DNA of 64,000 nucleotides from Nocardioidaceae bacterium UBA4001. Lineage in GTDB: Bacteria; Actinomycetota; Actinomycetes; Propionibacteriales; Nocardioidaceae. The notes under the pieces were generated by a model. That model searched no databases and was not told the origin of the DNA. It saw nothing but the letters and a program-made list of their open reading frames with translations. The stretch spans positions 11,701 through 75,700 of the forward strand of contig DGBP01000010.1 of assembly GCA_002384855.1 (NCBI GenBank), read 5' to 3'. Both the position numbers and the translations under genes were made by a program. Positions 53,319 through 60,857 of this stretch are shown here, piece by piece. The first letter of the stretch is position 1; every line of letters starts with the position of its first letter.

Positions 53319-53883
53319 CCCCGCTGGGCGTGACCGCCGCCGTCACCGGGCGGTCGTGCGGCTCGACCGGCACCTCGTCGAGCAGCTCCTCCTCGTAGAG
53401 GAGCGTGCACACGAACGTGCCGACCGGGACCCGTGACAGCGCCCGGTCGTAGGACCCGCCGCCCCGGCCGAGCCGGAGGCCACGGCGGTCCACGGCGAGG
53501 CCCGGGCAGAGCACGACGTCCGCGGTGGCCACCGCCTCCGGGCCGAGCCTGGGTCCGGTCGGCTCGAGGAGGCCACGGCTCGCGGCGGCCAGGCCGTCCC
53601 GGCCGGTGTACACCGCCCAGTCGAGGTCGTTGTCGGGCAGCAGCACCGGCAGGACCACCCGCCTGCCCAGGGCGTGCAGCCGCTCGACGAGCGGGCCCGT
53701 CCCCGGCTCGTTGCCGAGGGAGACGTACGCCGCGACGGTCGCCGCCCGTCGTACCTCCGGGGTCGCCAGCAGGTGAGCAGCGATCGCCTCGGCGTCCTCC
53801 CGGGCGGCGCTCAACGGGTGGCGGCGCCGCGCGGTGAGCAGCCGGTCGCGCAACGCGAGCTTCTGCGTCGTGGGGTCGCCCAT
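53290..53883 (-). CDS. 5-formyltetrahydrofolate cyclo-ligase
   Basis: Protein of 197 aa that converts 5-formyl-THF to 5,10-methenyl-THF using ATP. Family motifs: ALRDRLLTARRRHP at the N-terminus, VAAYVSLGNEPGTGPLVERLHALGRRVVLPVLL, and LCPGLAVDRRGLRLGRGGGSYDRAL, the ATP-binding glycine-rich segment. TAGCGT (53890-53895, minus strand) ends 6 nt before the ATG, so the mRNA is probably leaderless. One of the twin 22-bp repeats overlaps its -35 region. Confidence 0.94.
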   Translation of the reverse strand: MGDPTTQKLALRDRLLTARRRHPLSAAREDAEAIAAHLLATPEVRRAATVAAYVSLGNEPGTGPLVERLHALGRRVVLPVLLPDNDLDWAVYTGRDGLAAASRGLLEPTGPRLGPEAVATADVVLCPGLAVDRRGLRLGRGGGSYDRALSRVPVGTFVCTLLYEEELLDEVPVEPHDRPVTAAVTPSGVTRLPRGPA

Positions 53884-53907
53884 GCCACGACGCTACCGGG
53901 GCCCGTT

Positions 53908-53991
53908 GCTTTCCCACGTTCACCTGGGACAGCGGCGCCTACCTCGTGGAATTTCACGCGGTAAGTACGGCTTTCCCACGTTCACCTGGGA
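53908..53991. promoter_or_regulatory. Twin 22-bp palindromic operators between divergent genes
   Basis: An identical 22-bp sequence occurs at 53908-53929 and 53970-53991, 62 bp apart and in the same orientation. Each copy contains TCCCA-8 nt-TGGGA, extended to TTCCCA/TGGGAA in the second copy. Midway, GTGGAATTTCAC (53946-53957) is a near-palindrome. The first copy spans about -25 to -46 of the cyclo-ligase promoter; the second is about 50 bp upstream of the galU start. Two operators about six helical turns apart suggest cooperative binding or looping. Confidence 0.6.
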
Positions 53992-54028
53992 AACCGACCC
54001 GTGTCGCCCGCGTCACAGCCCGGGCGCC

Positions 54029-54034
54029 TAGCAT
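54029..54034 (+). promoter_or_regulatory. -10 box of leaderless galU promoter
   Basis: TAGCAT ends 7 nt before the ATG at 54042, and no SD is present. It defines the likely start of the galU-glp operon and rules against the longer upstream frame that reads through the operator repeats. Confidence 0.5.
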
Positions 54035-54041
54035 CGGGCAC

Positions 54042-55427
54042 ATGAGCGACCAGGGACTGCAGCAGGCCAGGGCGAAGATGGGGGCGGCCGGGGTCGACCC
54101 GGTCGCGATCGACGTGTTCGCCCACTACTACCGGCTGGTGGAGAGCGGCGAGACCGGGATGGTGCCGGAGTCGACGATCGACCCGCTCGACATGGAGTCG
54201 CTGGCCGACGTCGACGTGCCCGACGACGTCGCACACGAGGCGATCGGTACGACGGTCGTCATCAAGCTCAACGGAGGGCTCGGCACCTCCATGGGCATGG
54301 ACCGGGCGAAGTCGTTGCTCGAGGTCCGCGAGGGCCTGAGCTTCCTCGACATCATCGCCCGGCAGGTGCTCGCCCTGCGCCGCGAGCACGACGCGCGGCT
54401 ACCTCTGATCTTCATGGACAGCTTCCGCACCTCCGCCGACACGATGGCCGCACTGGCGCCGTACGCCGAGCTCGCCCTCGACGGGCTGCCTCTGGAGTTC
54501 CTGCAGAACAAGGAGCCCAAGCTCCGCGCAGACGACCTGACCCCGGTGTCGTGGGAGGCCGACCCCGACCTCGAGTGGTGCCCCCCGGGCCACGGCGACA
54601 TCTACACCGCGCTCCGGGGGACCGGCCTGCTCGACCGCCTGATCGAGGCCGGCTACACCCGGGCGTTCGTCTCCAACTCCGACAACCTCGGGGCCGTTCC
54701 CGACCCGCGGGTCGCGGGCTGGTTCGCCCGGTCCGGTGCCCCGTTCGCGATCGAGGCCGTGCGTCGCACCCCGTCGGACCGCAAGGGCGGCCACTTCGCC
54801 CGCCGGAGGTCCGACGGCCGGATCGTGCTGCGCGAGAGCGCCCAGACGCTCGAGGAGGACAAGGACGCGCTCGCCGACCTGTCCCGTCACCGGTTCACCA
54901 GCACCAACAACCTGTGGTTCGACCTGCGCGCCATGAAGGCCGAGCTCGACCGGCGCGACGGCATCCTGGGCCTGGCGATGATCAAGAACACGAAGACCGT
55001 CGACCCTGCGGACGCCGACAGCCCCGAGGTGATCCAGATCGAGACCGCGATGGGCGCGGCGATCGAGGTGTTCGACGGCGCCACGACCATCGAGGTGGGC
55101 CGTGACCGGTTCGTGCCGGTGAAGACCACCAACGACCTGCTCGTCCTGCGGTCGGACTGCTACGACCTCACCGACGACTACGTGATGGAGCAGCGGCCCG
55201 ACCACATCCCCTTCGTCGACCTCGACTCCTCGTTCTACAAGCTGGTCGCCGGGTTCGACGCCCGGTTCCCTGACGGCGTCCCCTCGCTGAGCAGAGCGGC
55301 CTCGCTGGTCGTCCACGGCGACTGGACCTTCGGCAAGGACGTCACGGTGGTCGGCGACGTGGAGCTCGAGGCCCCTGCGGAGGGGGCCGGTCGGGTGGAG
55401 GCGGGGACCACGTTGGGCGAGCGTTAG
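54042..55427 (+). CDS. galU: UTP-glucose-1-phosphate uridylyltransferase (UDPGP type)
   Basis: Protein of 461 aa that makes UDP-glucose for glycolipids, wall polymers and trehalose. It belongs to the long, eukaryote-like UGPase family: VVIKLNGGLGTSMGMDRAKSLLEV (nucleotide-binding loop), PLIFMDSFRTSADT, WCPPGHGDIYTAL, FVSNSDNLGAV and KTTNDLLVLRSDCYDL. The roughly 300-aa GalU form is different. First gene of a run followed by glp; its TAG stop is part of the glp -10 box. The galU-moeA-rimJ order is also found in mycobacteria and corynebacteria (established, from memory). Confidence 0.92.
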   Translation: MSDQGLQQARAKMGAAGVDPVAIDVFAHYYRLVESGETGMVPESTIDPLDMESLADVDVPDDVAHEAIGTTVVIKLNGGLGTSMGMDRAKSLLEVREGLSFLDIIARQVLALRREHDARLPLIFMDSFRTSADTMAALAPYAELALDGLPLEFLQNKEPKLRADDLTPVSWEADPDLEWCPPGHGDIYTALRGTGLLDRLIEAGYTRAFVSNSDNLGAVPDPRVAGWFARSGAPFAIEAVRRTPSDRKGGHFARRRSDGRIVLRESAQTLEEDKDALADLSRHRFTSTNNLWFDLRAMKAELDRRDGILGLAMIKNTKTVDPADADSPEVIQIETAMGAAIEVFDGATTIEVGRDRFVPVKTTNDLLVLRSDCYDLTDDYVMEQRPDHIPFVDLDSSFYKLVAGFDARFPDGVPSLSRAASLVVHGDWTFGKDVTVVGDVELEAPAEGAGRVEAGTTLGER

Positions 55428-55430
55428 GGT
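55425..55430 (+). promoter_or_regulatory. -10 box overlapping the galU stop codon
   Basis: TAGGGT starts with the galU stop codon and ends 6 nt before the ATG at 55437. This gives glp its own leaderless promoter inside the operon. Confidence 0.5.
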
Positions 55431-55436
55431 TTGCGC

Positions 55437-56690
55437 ATGCCACTGCCCGCGCCCTTCCCCGCCGACCGGTGGAGCACCGTCGACGAGCACGTCGAGCGAA
55501 TCCTCGAGGCGATCACGCCGCTGGCGCCGTACGACCAGCCGCTCCTCGAGGCCCTCGGGCTGCCGGTGAGCGAGCAGATCGTCTCGCCGGTCGACCTGCC
55601 GGGCTTCGACAACTCGGCGATGGACGGGTACGCCGTCCGCCACGAGGACGTCGCCACCGCCTCGGAGGAACACCCGGTGCACCTGCCGGTGGTCGGTGAG
55701 GCCGCCGCCGGGCAGACCACGATGTTCGCGATGTCGCCGGGCACCACGGTGCGCATCATGACCGGGGCGCCGGTGCCGCAGGGCGCCGACACGATCGTGC
55801 CGGTGGAGGCAACCGACGGCGGCGTCGCCACCGTGCGCATCCACGAGGCCTCGACCCCGGGCAAGCACGTGCGCTACCGCGGCGAGGACGTCCAGGTCGG
55901 CGACGTGCTCCTCGAGGAGGGGACCGTCCTCGGCCCCCGCCAGGTCGGCCTGATGGCGTCGGTGGGCCGCGCCCTGGTCAGCGCCCGGCCCCGGCCGCGC
56001 GTGGTCATCATGTCCACGGGGGCGGAGCTGCGCGAACCGGGCACGCCGCTCGGGCACGACTCGATCTACGACTCGAACTCCTACATGCTCGCCGCCGCGG
56101 TGCGCAACGCCGGCGCGATCGCCTACCGGGTCGGCATCGTCTCCGACGACCCCCAGGACTTCGCCGACGCGCTCAGTGACCAGCTCGTCCGCGCCGACCT
56201 CGTGGTCACCAGCGGCGGGGTGAGCAAGGGCGCGTACGACGTCGTCAAGGAGGTCCTGCGCGAGCTCGGCACCGTGCAGTTCGGTGAGGTCGCGATGCAG
56301 CCCGGCAAGCCGCAGGGCTTCGGCTTCGTGGGCGAGGACGCGACCCCGATCGTCACGCTGCCCGGCAACCCGGTCTCGTCCTACGTGTCCTTCGAGGTCT
56401 TCGTGGCCCCGGCGCTGCGCAGGATGATGGGCCGCACGCCGTACCGCCGCCCGCTGGTGCGCGCACTGTGCGACAAGACCTTCTCCAGCGCCCCCGACAA
56501 GCGGCAGTTCGTGCGGGGCCGGTTCGAGATCGACTCCCAGGGCGCCCACGTCGCCCCCGTCGGCGGTCACGGGTCTCACCTGCTCGGCGACCTCTCCGAG
56601 GCCAACGCGCTGATCGTCGTCCCCGAGGACGTCACGCGGGTCGAGGCCGGCACCATGGTGCAGGTCCTGGTCCTCGACAGGGACTACTGA
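55437..56690 (+). CDS. glp: Gephyrin-like molybdopterin molybdotransferase Glp (MoeA family)
   Basis: Protein of 417 aa with the MoeA four-domain plan: VDEHVERILEAITPL and LPGFDNSAMDGYAVRHEDV (domain I), PVVGEAAAGQ and IMTGAPVPQGADTIVPVE (domain II), the MoCF domain GVSKGAYDVVKEVL with DSNSYMLAAAV, and a C-terminal beta barrel. MoeA inserts molybdate into molybdopterin. In corynebacteria the homolog next to galU/glpR is Glp, which binds FtsZ and the membrane receptor GlpR. Since glpR lies 1.7 kb downstream, the divisome paralog is more likely, though molybdenum activity cannot be excluded. Confidence 0.9.
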   Translation: MPLPAPFPADRWSTVDEHVERILEAITPLAPYDQPLLEALGLPVSEQIVSPVDLPGFDNSAMDGYAVRHEDVATASEEHPVHLPVVGEAAAGQTTMFAMSPGTTVRIMTGAPVPQGADTIVPVEATDGGVATVRIHEASTPGKHVRYRGEDVQVGDVLLEEGTVLGPRQVGLMASVGRALVSARPRPRVVIMSTGAELREPGTPLGHDSIYDSNSYMLAAAVRNAGAIAYRVGIVSDDPQDFADALSDQLVRADLVVTSGGVSKGAYDVVKEVLRELGTVQFGEVAMQPGKPQGFGFVGEDATPIVTLPGNPVSSYVSFEVFVAPALRRMMGRTPYRRPLVRALCDKTFSSAPDKRQFVRGRFEIDSQGAHVAPVGGHGSHLLGDLSEANALIVVPEDVTRVEAGTMVQVLVLDRDY

Positions 56691-57172
56691 TGAGCGGCGA
56701 GAGCCCACGGCTGACGCACGTCGACGAATCCGGCGCCGCCCGGATGGTCGACGTCTCGGGCAAGGACGTCACCACGCGCGTCGCCGTCGCCTCCGGACGT
56801 GTCCTGGTCTCGCCCGAGGTCGTGGGCCTGCTGCGCGGCGAGGGCGTGCCGAAGGGCGACGCGCTAGGCGTGGCGCGGGTGGCCGGGATCATGGGCGCCA
56901 AGCGCACCCCCGACCTCGTGCCGCTGTGCCACCCGCTGGCGATCTCCGGGGTGACGGTGGACCTCGAGGTCCAGGACGACGCGGTGGAGATCACCGCGAC
57001 CGTGCGCACGAGCGATCGCACCGGGGTCGAGATGGAGGCGCTCACCTCGGTCTCGGTCGCGGCGCTGACCGTGGTCGACATGGTCAAGGCCGTCGACAAG
57101 GGCGCGGTCATCACCGACATCCGGGTGGAGTCCAAGACCGGCGGCAAGAGCGGCGACTGGAGCAGGCCGTGA
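56690..57172 (+). CDS. moaC: Cyclic pyranopterin monophosphate synthase
   Basis: Protein of 160 aa catalysing cyclic pyranopterin phosphate formation in molybdenum cofactor synthesis. Conserved motifs: LTHVDESGAARMVDVSGKDVT, GIMGAKRTPDLVPLCHPL (active-site His/Lys region), VRTSDRTGVEMEALTSVSVAALTVVDMVKAVDK and TGGKSG. The ATG overlaps the glp stop by one base (TGATG). It is coupled on both sides, ending in GTGA with mog. Confidence 0.96.
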   Translation: MSGESPRLTHVDESGAARMVDVSGKDVTTRVAVASGRVLVSPEVVGLLRGEGVPKGDALGVARVAGIMGAKRTPDLVPLCHPLAISGVTVDLEVQDDAVEITATVRTSDRTGVEMEALTSVSVAALTVVDMVKAVDKGAVITDIRVESKTGGKSGDWSRP

Positions 57173-57639
57173 AGGCCACCGTCGTCACTGCGTCGAATCG
57201 CGCGTCGGCGGGCGTCTACGAGGACACCACCGGCCCGCTGATCGTCAGCGCCCTCCAGGGCCTCGGGTTCGAGGTCTCCGGTCCGGTCGTTGTCCCCGAC
57301 GGTGAGCCGGTCGCCGAGGCGATCCGAGCCGCCGTGGCCGACGGAGCCCGTGCGGTCCTCACGACCGGTGGCACCGGCCTCACCCCGACCGACCTCACCC
57401 CCGAGGTGACGCGCCCGCTGCTCGACCGGGAGGTCCCTGGCATCGCCGAGGCGATCCGCGCCCACGGCGTGAGCAAGGGCGTCCCCACGGCCGCGCTGTC
57501 GCGAGGTCTCGCAGGGGTCGCCGGCGACGCGCTGGTGGTCAACCTCCCCGGCTCCCGTGGCGGGGTCAAGGACGGGCTCGCGGTCGTCGTACCCCTGCTC
57601 GTCCACGCCGTCGAGCAGATCGTGGGGAGCGACCACTGA
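57169..57639 (+). CDS. mog: Molybdopterin adenylyltransferase-like protein (MogA/MoaB family)
   Basis: Protein of 156 aa with the MoCF fold: VVTASNRASAGVYEDTTGPLIVSAL, VLTTGGTGLTPTDLTPEVTRPLL (GTGL-D motif that binds molybdopterin) and NLPGSRGGVKDGLAVVVPLL. It activates molybdopterin by adenylylation before metal insertion. The GTG overlaps the moaC stop. The next gene begins within its stop codon. With moaC and glp it forms a mini-molybdopterin cluster, although other moa/moe genes are not in the window. Confidence 0.93.
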   Translation: MKATVVTASNRASAGVYEDTTGPLIVSALQGLGFEVSGPVVVPDGEPVAEAIRAAVADGARAVLTTGGTGLTPTDLTPEVTRPLLDREVPGIAEAIRAHGVSKGVPTAALSRGLAGVAGDALVVNLPGSRGGVKDGLAVVVPLLVHAVEQIVGSDH

Positions 57640-58268
57640 GCCGCGCCTGGCCCGTCGAGCTCTGCTCGGGGCCGGTCGGGCTGCGGCCGCTGGGGCTGCG
57701 CGACGCCCGTGCCTGGCGCGAGGTCCGCAGCCGCAACCGCGCCTGGCTCTCGCCGTGGGAGGCGACCGTCCCGCCGGGGGACCGTACGGCGCCGACCACG
57801 TTCCGTGCGATGGTGCACGACCTGCGCCGGCAGGCCAGGGTCGGCCGGTCGATGCCGTTCGCGGTCACGGTCGACGACTCCTTCGTCGGACAGCTCACGG
57901 TGAGCAACATCGTCGGCGGTTCGGCCCGTTGGGCGCAGATCGGGTACTGGGTCGACCAGGCCCAGGCGGGCAAGGGTGTCATGCCGACCGCCGTCGCGCT
58001 CGCGGTCGACCACTGCCTGTTCGAGGTGGGGCTGCACCGCATCGAGGTCGCCATCCGGCCGGAGAACACCGCGAGCCTGCGGGTGGTGCAGAAGCTCGGG
58101 TTCGTGGAGTACGGCTACGCCGAGCGCTACCTGCACATCGACGGCGCCTGGCGGGACCACCGGCTCTTCGCGATGACGGCCGAGGACTGTCCGGGGGGAC
58201 TGCTGCGGCGCTACAAGACCCAGGGACCGCTCGAGGAGCCGGGGAACTCCGACCCGACGCGGCGCTGA
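57636..58268 (+). CDS. RimJ/RimL-like GNAT acetyltransferase, probable CTG start
   Basis: Protein of 210 aa, predicted to N-acetylate a protein alpha-amine. The first conserved block (VGLRPLGLRDARAWREVRSRN, AWLSPWEATVPPG) lies upstream of the first ATG (57810) in this frame. Between it and the mog gene there is no in-frame ATG, GTG or TTG. CTG at 57636 overlaps the mog TGA (CTGA) at the position where neighbours use ATGA, GTGA or TTGA, so CTG initiation is likely. Later GNAT motifs: IGYWVDQAQAGKGVMPTAV and HRIEVAIRPENTASLRVVQKLGF. Position between glp and glpR matches the rimJ of related operons. Confidence 0.8.
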   Translation: MSRAWPVELCSGPVGLRPLGLRDARAWREVRSRNRAWLSPWEATVPPGDRTAPTTFRAMVHDLRRQARVGRSMPFAVTVDDSFVGQLTVSNIVGGSARWAQIGYWVDQAQAGKGVMPTAVALAVDHCLFEVGLHRIEVAIRPENTASLRVVQKLGFVEYGYAERYLHIDGAWRDHRLFAMTAEDCPGGLLRRYKTQGPLEEPGNSDPTRR

Positions 58269-58337
58269 TCACACCAGTCACACGAGTTGTCTGGCGACAC
58301 ACCGCCCCACCTGCGGCTTCTCGGCCTGACCCGCTCA

Positions 58338-58343
58338 TATGGT
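58338..58343 (+). promoter_or_regulatory. -10 box of leaderless glpR promoter
   Basis: TATGGT ends 7 nt before the GTG at 58351. The spacing fits the other leaderless starts and supports that GTG over the ATG at 58339. Confidence 0.45.
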
Positions 58344-58350
58344 CGTCCTT

Positions 58351-59220
58351 GTGTCAGGGATCATCTTCGTCGTGCTCGCCGTCGCGTGGGCTGTCTACCT
58401 GGTTCCGAAGGCCCTCAAGCACCATGACGAGGTGGCGCGGAGCCGCTCCGTCGACCGTTTCTCCACCGCCATGCGGGTGCTGGCCCGTCGTGAGCCCGTG
58501 GACCGTCGCAATGCCCGCCTCGTCGTCACGCCACCTCGCAGCAGCGAGCGGGTGGTCGTCCCGTCGCGCCCCCAGCCGACTGCGGCCGCCCGGCGCGCTG
58601 CAGCGCGGGCGGCAGCCCGTCGTCGCCGGCACATCACGCTCTTCCTGCTCCTCGCCGATCTGGTCGTGGTCGGGCTGGCGGCCTTCGCGGTCCTGCTGTG
58701 GTGGAGCGTCGCGATCCCCGTGACCCTGACCGTCGCCTACCTCGTCTTGTGCCGTTTCCAGGTCCGTCGCGAGAACGACGTCTCCTGGGCGCCGGCCCGC
58801 TCGGCCGTCGACCGTGACGCCGCCCGCGACGGCGAGCCGGCTCCTCGTCGCGCGATCCGGGTGGAGGCGCCGTACGCCGTCACCGCCTCGCCCTGGGCAG
58901 CCTCCGGCGCGGAGGCGGAGTTCTCCCCCGACGAGGACACCGTCCAGATCGCGGTCGCCGAGCTCGAGACCATCGCGGTCTCGGTCGAGACCGTCGACGG
59001 CGACTCGCTGTGGGACCCGCTGCCGGTGACCCTGCCGACCTACGTCACCAAGGCCCGGGCGACCCGCACCGTCCGCACCATCGACCTGAGCGCTCCGGAC
59101 ACCTGGAGCTCGGGCCGCGACGACGCCGACAGCGCGCTGGTCGAGCAGGCCGCGGAGGCCGCCGAGGTCGAGGAGAGCGCCGAGGCCGCCGCCGAGCACC
59201 GTCGGGCCGTCGGGAGCTGA
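58351..59220 (+). CDS. glpR: Divisome membrane protein GlpR/SepX-like
   Basis: Protein of 289 aa. An N-terminal transmembrane helix (about 3-20, SGIIFVVLAVAWAVYLVP) leads into ALKHHDEVARSRSVDRFSTAMRVLARRE, which matches the conserved segment of corynebacterial GlpR and Streptomyces SepX. A basic Ala/Arg stretch follows, then two more helices (about 98-140) and a long cytoplasmic, acidic tail (about 150-289) with TLPTYVTKARATRTVRTIDLS near the C-terminus. GlpR is the membrane receptor for Glp in cell division and polar growth. The GTG at 58351 follows TATGGT by 7 nt and matches family starts. Confidence 0.8.
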   Translation: MSGIIFVVLAVAWAVYLVPKALKHHDEVARSRSVDRFSTAMRVLARREPVDRRNARLVVTPPRSSERVVVPSRPQPTAAARRAAARAAARRRRHITLFLLLADLVVVGLAAFAVLLWWSVAIPVTLTVAYLVLCRFQVRRENDVSWAPARSAVDRDAARDGEPAPRRAIRVEAPYAVTASPWAASGAEAEFSPDEDTVQIAVAELETIAVSVETVDGDSLWDPLPVTLPTYVTKARATRTVRTIDLSAPDTWSSGRDDADSALVEQAAEAAEVEESAEAAAEHRRAVGS

Positions 59221-59289
59221 GTCGATTCGGCCCGGTCGAGGGCCGGGTGATATGTTTTCCGACGCAGTGGCTGGTGATCCGGCCACGTT

Positions 59290-59364
<75 letters not shown>

Positions 59365-59369
59365 GAAGA

Positions 59370-59415
59370 AATCCCCCGGGTGACCTGCGCAAACGCGTGG
59401 GTTGCCGGGGGGATT
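59370..59415. terminator. Bidirectional hairpin between tRNA-Ala and integrase
   Basis: AATCCCCCGG (59370-59379) pairs with CCGGGGGGATT (59405-59415) with one bulged G. On the minus strand the stem runs into TTTCTTC, a good terminator tail for the integrase; on the plus strand the tail is CGTCGTTGTTATT after the tRNA. No gene lies in this 61-bp gap. Confidence 0.6.
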
Positions 59416-59423
59416 CGTCGTTG

Positions 59424-60506
59424 TTATTCGGCTCCACCTCCGGCGGATGGCCCTCCGGTGGCCCCCGGCGCCCAGTTGAGGCGCTCCAGGCCGGCCAGAT
59501 CGGCCCCGGTGCCGAGGTGGTGCAGGTAGAGGTTCGTCGTGGCGATCGACGCGTGGCCCATCCAGTTTTGCACCGTGATGACATCGACACCGCGCGCCAG
59601 CCAGAGGCAGGCGGCGGTGTGTCGCAGGTCGTGGAGGCGGCGGCCCCGCCCGGTCCGCTCCCACCTCATTGTCCGCAGCACCGCAGAGCGGTGGAGGCGG
59701 GAGCCGGACTCGGTGGTGAGGAGCAGGTCGCTCGGCAACTTGCCGGTCTTGAGCCGCTCGACGATCGGGAGCACGCGATTGGCGATCGGGACGCGCCGTG
59801 AACGCCCACTCTTGGTGGCCTTGGTGGTCACGCCTTCGGGCGCTGATCGGCGAACGATCATGCCCGGTGCCGGCACCTCCATCACGTCGCCCACGGTCAT
59901 CGCGCGGGCCTCGCCCCAGCGCAGACCTGTCCAGCCGAGGACGAGGAGGATGTCGGCGAGCCGGGCGTTCTGCTCGCGCCAGACCCGGTACGCCGTCTCG
60001 AGCTCGGCCTCGGTGAACGGGTTCATCTCCGCCCGCTCCTCGGAGCTCTTCGGGACAGGCACTGCGGTGACGGGATTGGCCGCGATCAGCTTCTCTCGCA
60101 CGCACCAGCCGAAGAAGGAAGACAGGCTCGCGCGGTAGCGCACGACCGAGGACTCGACCAGCCCGGAGGCGAGCAGGTGCTCGAAGACGCGCGCGACCTC
60201 CCGGCCCGAGACGGCCGAGAGGTGGAGGTTGAGGACACTGGCCGTGGTCAGCCGCTCGACGTCCTGGTCGGCGCGGTAGGTCTTCTGGGCGACCGTCGTC
60301 GACCGGATGACGAGCCAGCGCTGCAGCGCGTCCCTGACCCGCTCCCTCCCGGCTCGGGGATCGACCCCGCCCGCCAGTGCGGCGCGCTCGCGAGCGAGCC
60401 AGGCCGTGGCCTCGCGCTTGGTGTCGAAGACCTTGCTGGCCACATTGACCCGACCGCTCTTCAGTCGGGCGCGGAAGCGGCCGTTCGGGGTCTTCGAGAT
60501 GCTCAC
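59424..60506 (-). CDS. Tyrosine recombinase (site-specific integrase)
   Basis: Protein of 360 aa. An N-terminal AP2-like arm-binding strand region (SISKTPNGRFRARL, ASKVFDTKREATAWLARE) and a SAM-like core-binding domain (about 60-170) precede the catalytic domain. Catalytic residues: Arg in LGWTGLRWGEARAMTVGD, HDLRHTAACLWLARG (H-x-x-R) and Tyr in MGHASIATTNLYLHHL. It would integrate and excise the element at tRNA-Ala. The GTG at 60506 overlaps the excisionase-like stop (GTGA). It reads toward the tRNA and ends at a hairpin terminator. Confidence 0.95.
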   Translation of the reverse strand: MSISKTPNGRFRARLKSGRVNVASKVFDTKREATAWLARERAALAGGVDPRAGRERVRDALQRWLVIRSTTVAQKTYRADQDVERLTTASVLNLHLSAVSGREVARVFEHLLASGLVESSVVRYRASLSSFFGWCVREKLIAANPVTAVPVPKSSEERAEMNPFTEAELETAYRVWREQNARLADILLVLGWTGLRWGEARAMTVGDVMEVPAPGMIVRRSAPEGVTTKATKSGRSRRVPIANRVLPIVERLKTGKLPSDLLLTTESGSRLHRSAVLRTMRWERTGRGRRLHDLRHTAACLWLARGVDVITVQNWMGHASIATTNLYLHHLGTGADLAGLERLNWAPGATGGPSAGGGAE

Positions 60507-60733
60507 GCGGAGACCTTCTCCAACCAGGTCTCGACGTCGGAGCGCCGATAGCGCGGGCAGGTCCTCGACATCCACGTCACTCGTGGCCCGCAGCCGGACT
60601 GACGCCACCGACACAGCGTCGCTTGGGACACCCGCAGCCACCGCGCGACCTCCTCGGACTTCAGGAACTCCGGCCCGCGCGTGGCGTCGCTCTCCGGTGT
60701 TGTTGCGCTGTCCGCCTCGCCGCGTGTCCTCAT
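60503..60733 (-). CDS. Excisionase-like helix-turn-helix protein
   Basis: Protein of 76 aa. The MerR/Xis-type winged helix EFLKSEEVARWLRVSQATLCRWRQSGCGP precedes RYRRSDVETWLEKVSA. Its stop overlaps the integrase start, as is usual for xis-int pairs; it would bend att-site DNA and favour excision. The ATG at 60733 has GGTGAGAG upstream; the frame is open to 60859, so a longer form is possible. Confidence 0.82.
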   Translation of the reverse strand: MRTRGEADSATTPESDATRGPEFLKSEEVARWLRVSQATLCRWRQSGCGPRVTWMSRTCPRYRRSDVETWLEKVSA

Positions 60734-60857
60734 CGCGTTGCTCTCACCGTCATCGCCGCCCCTGCGCGTGGTTTTGCCGAACCATTCGATAGTGCGCTTC
60801 TTCACGTGGAAATGCAAGCACCTGACATCGGGGCTGATTCTCGATAGGTTCGGAGCC

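Noticed and set aside
53946..54041. N-terminal extension of galU reading through the repeats
   Set aside because: The operators, the TAGCAT box and the family start all point to ATG 54042.
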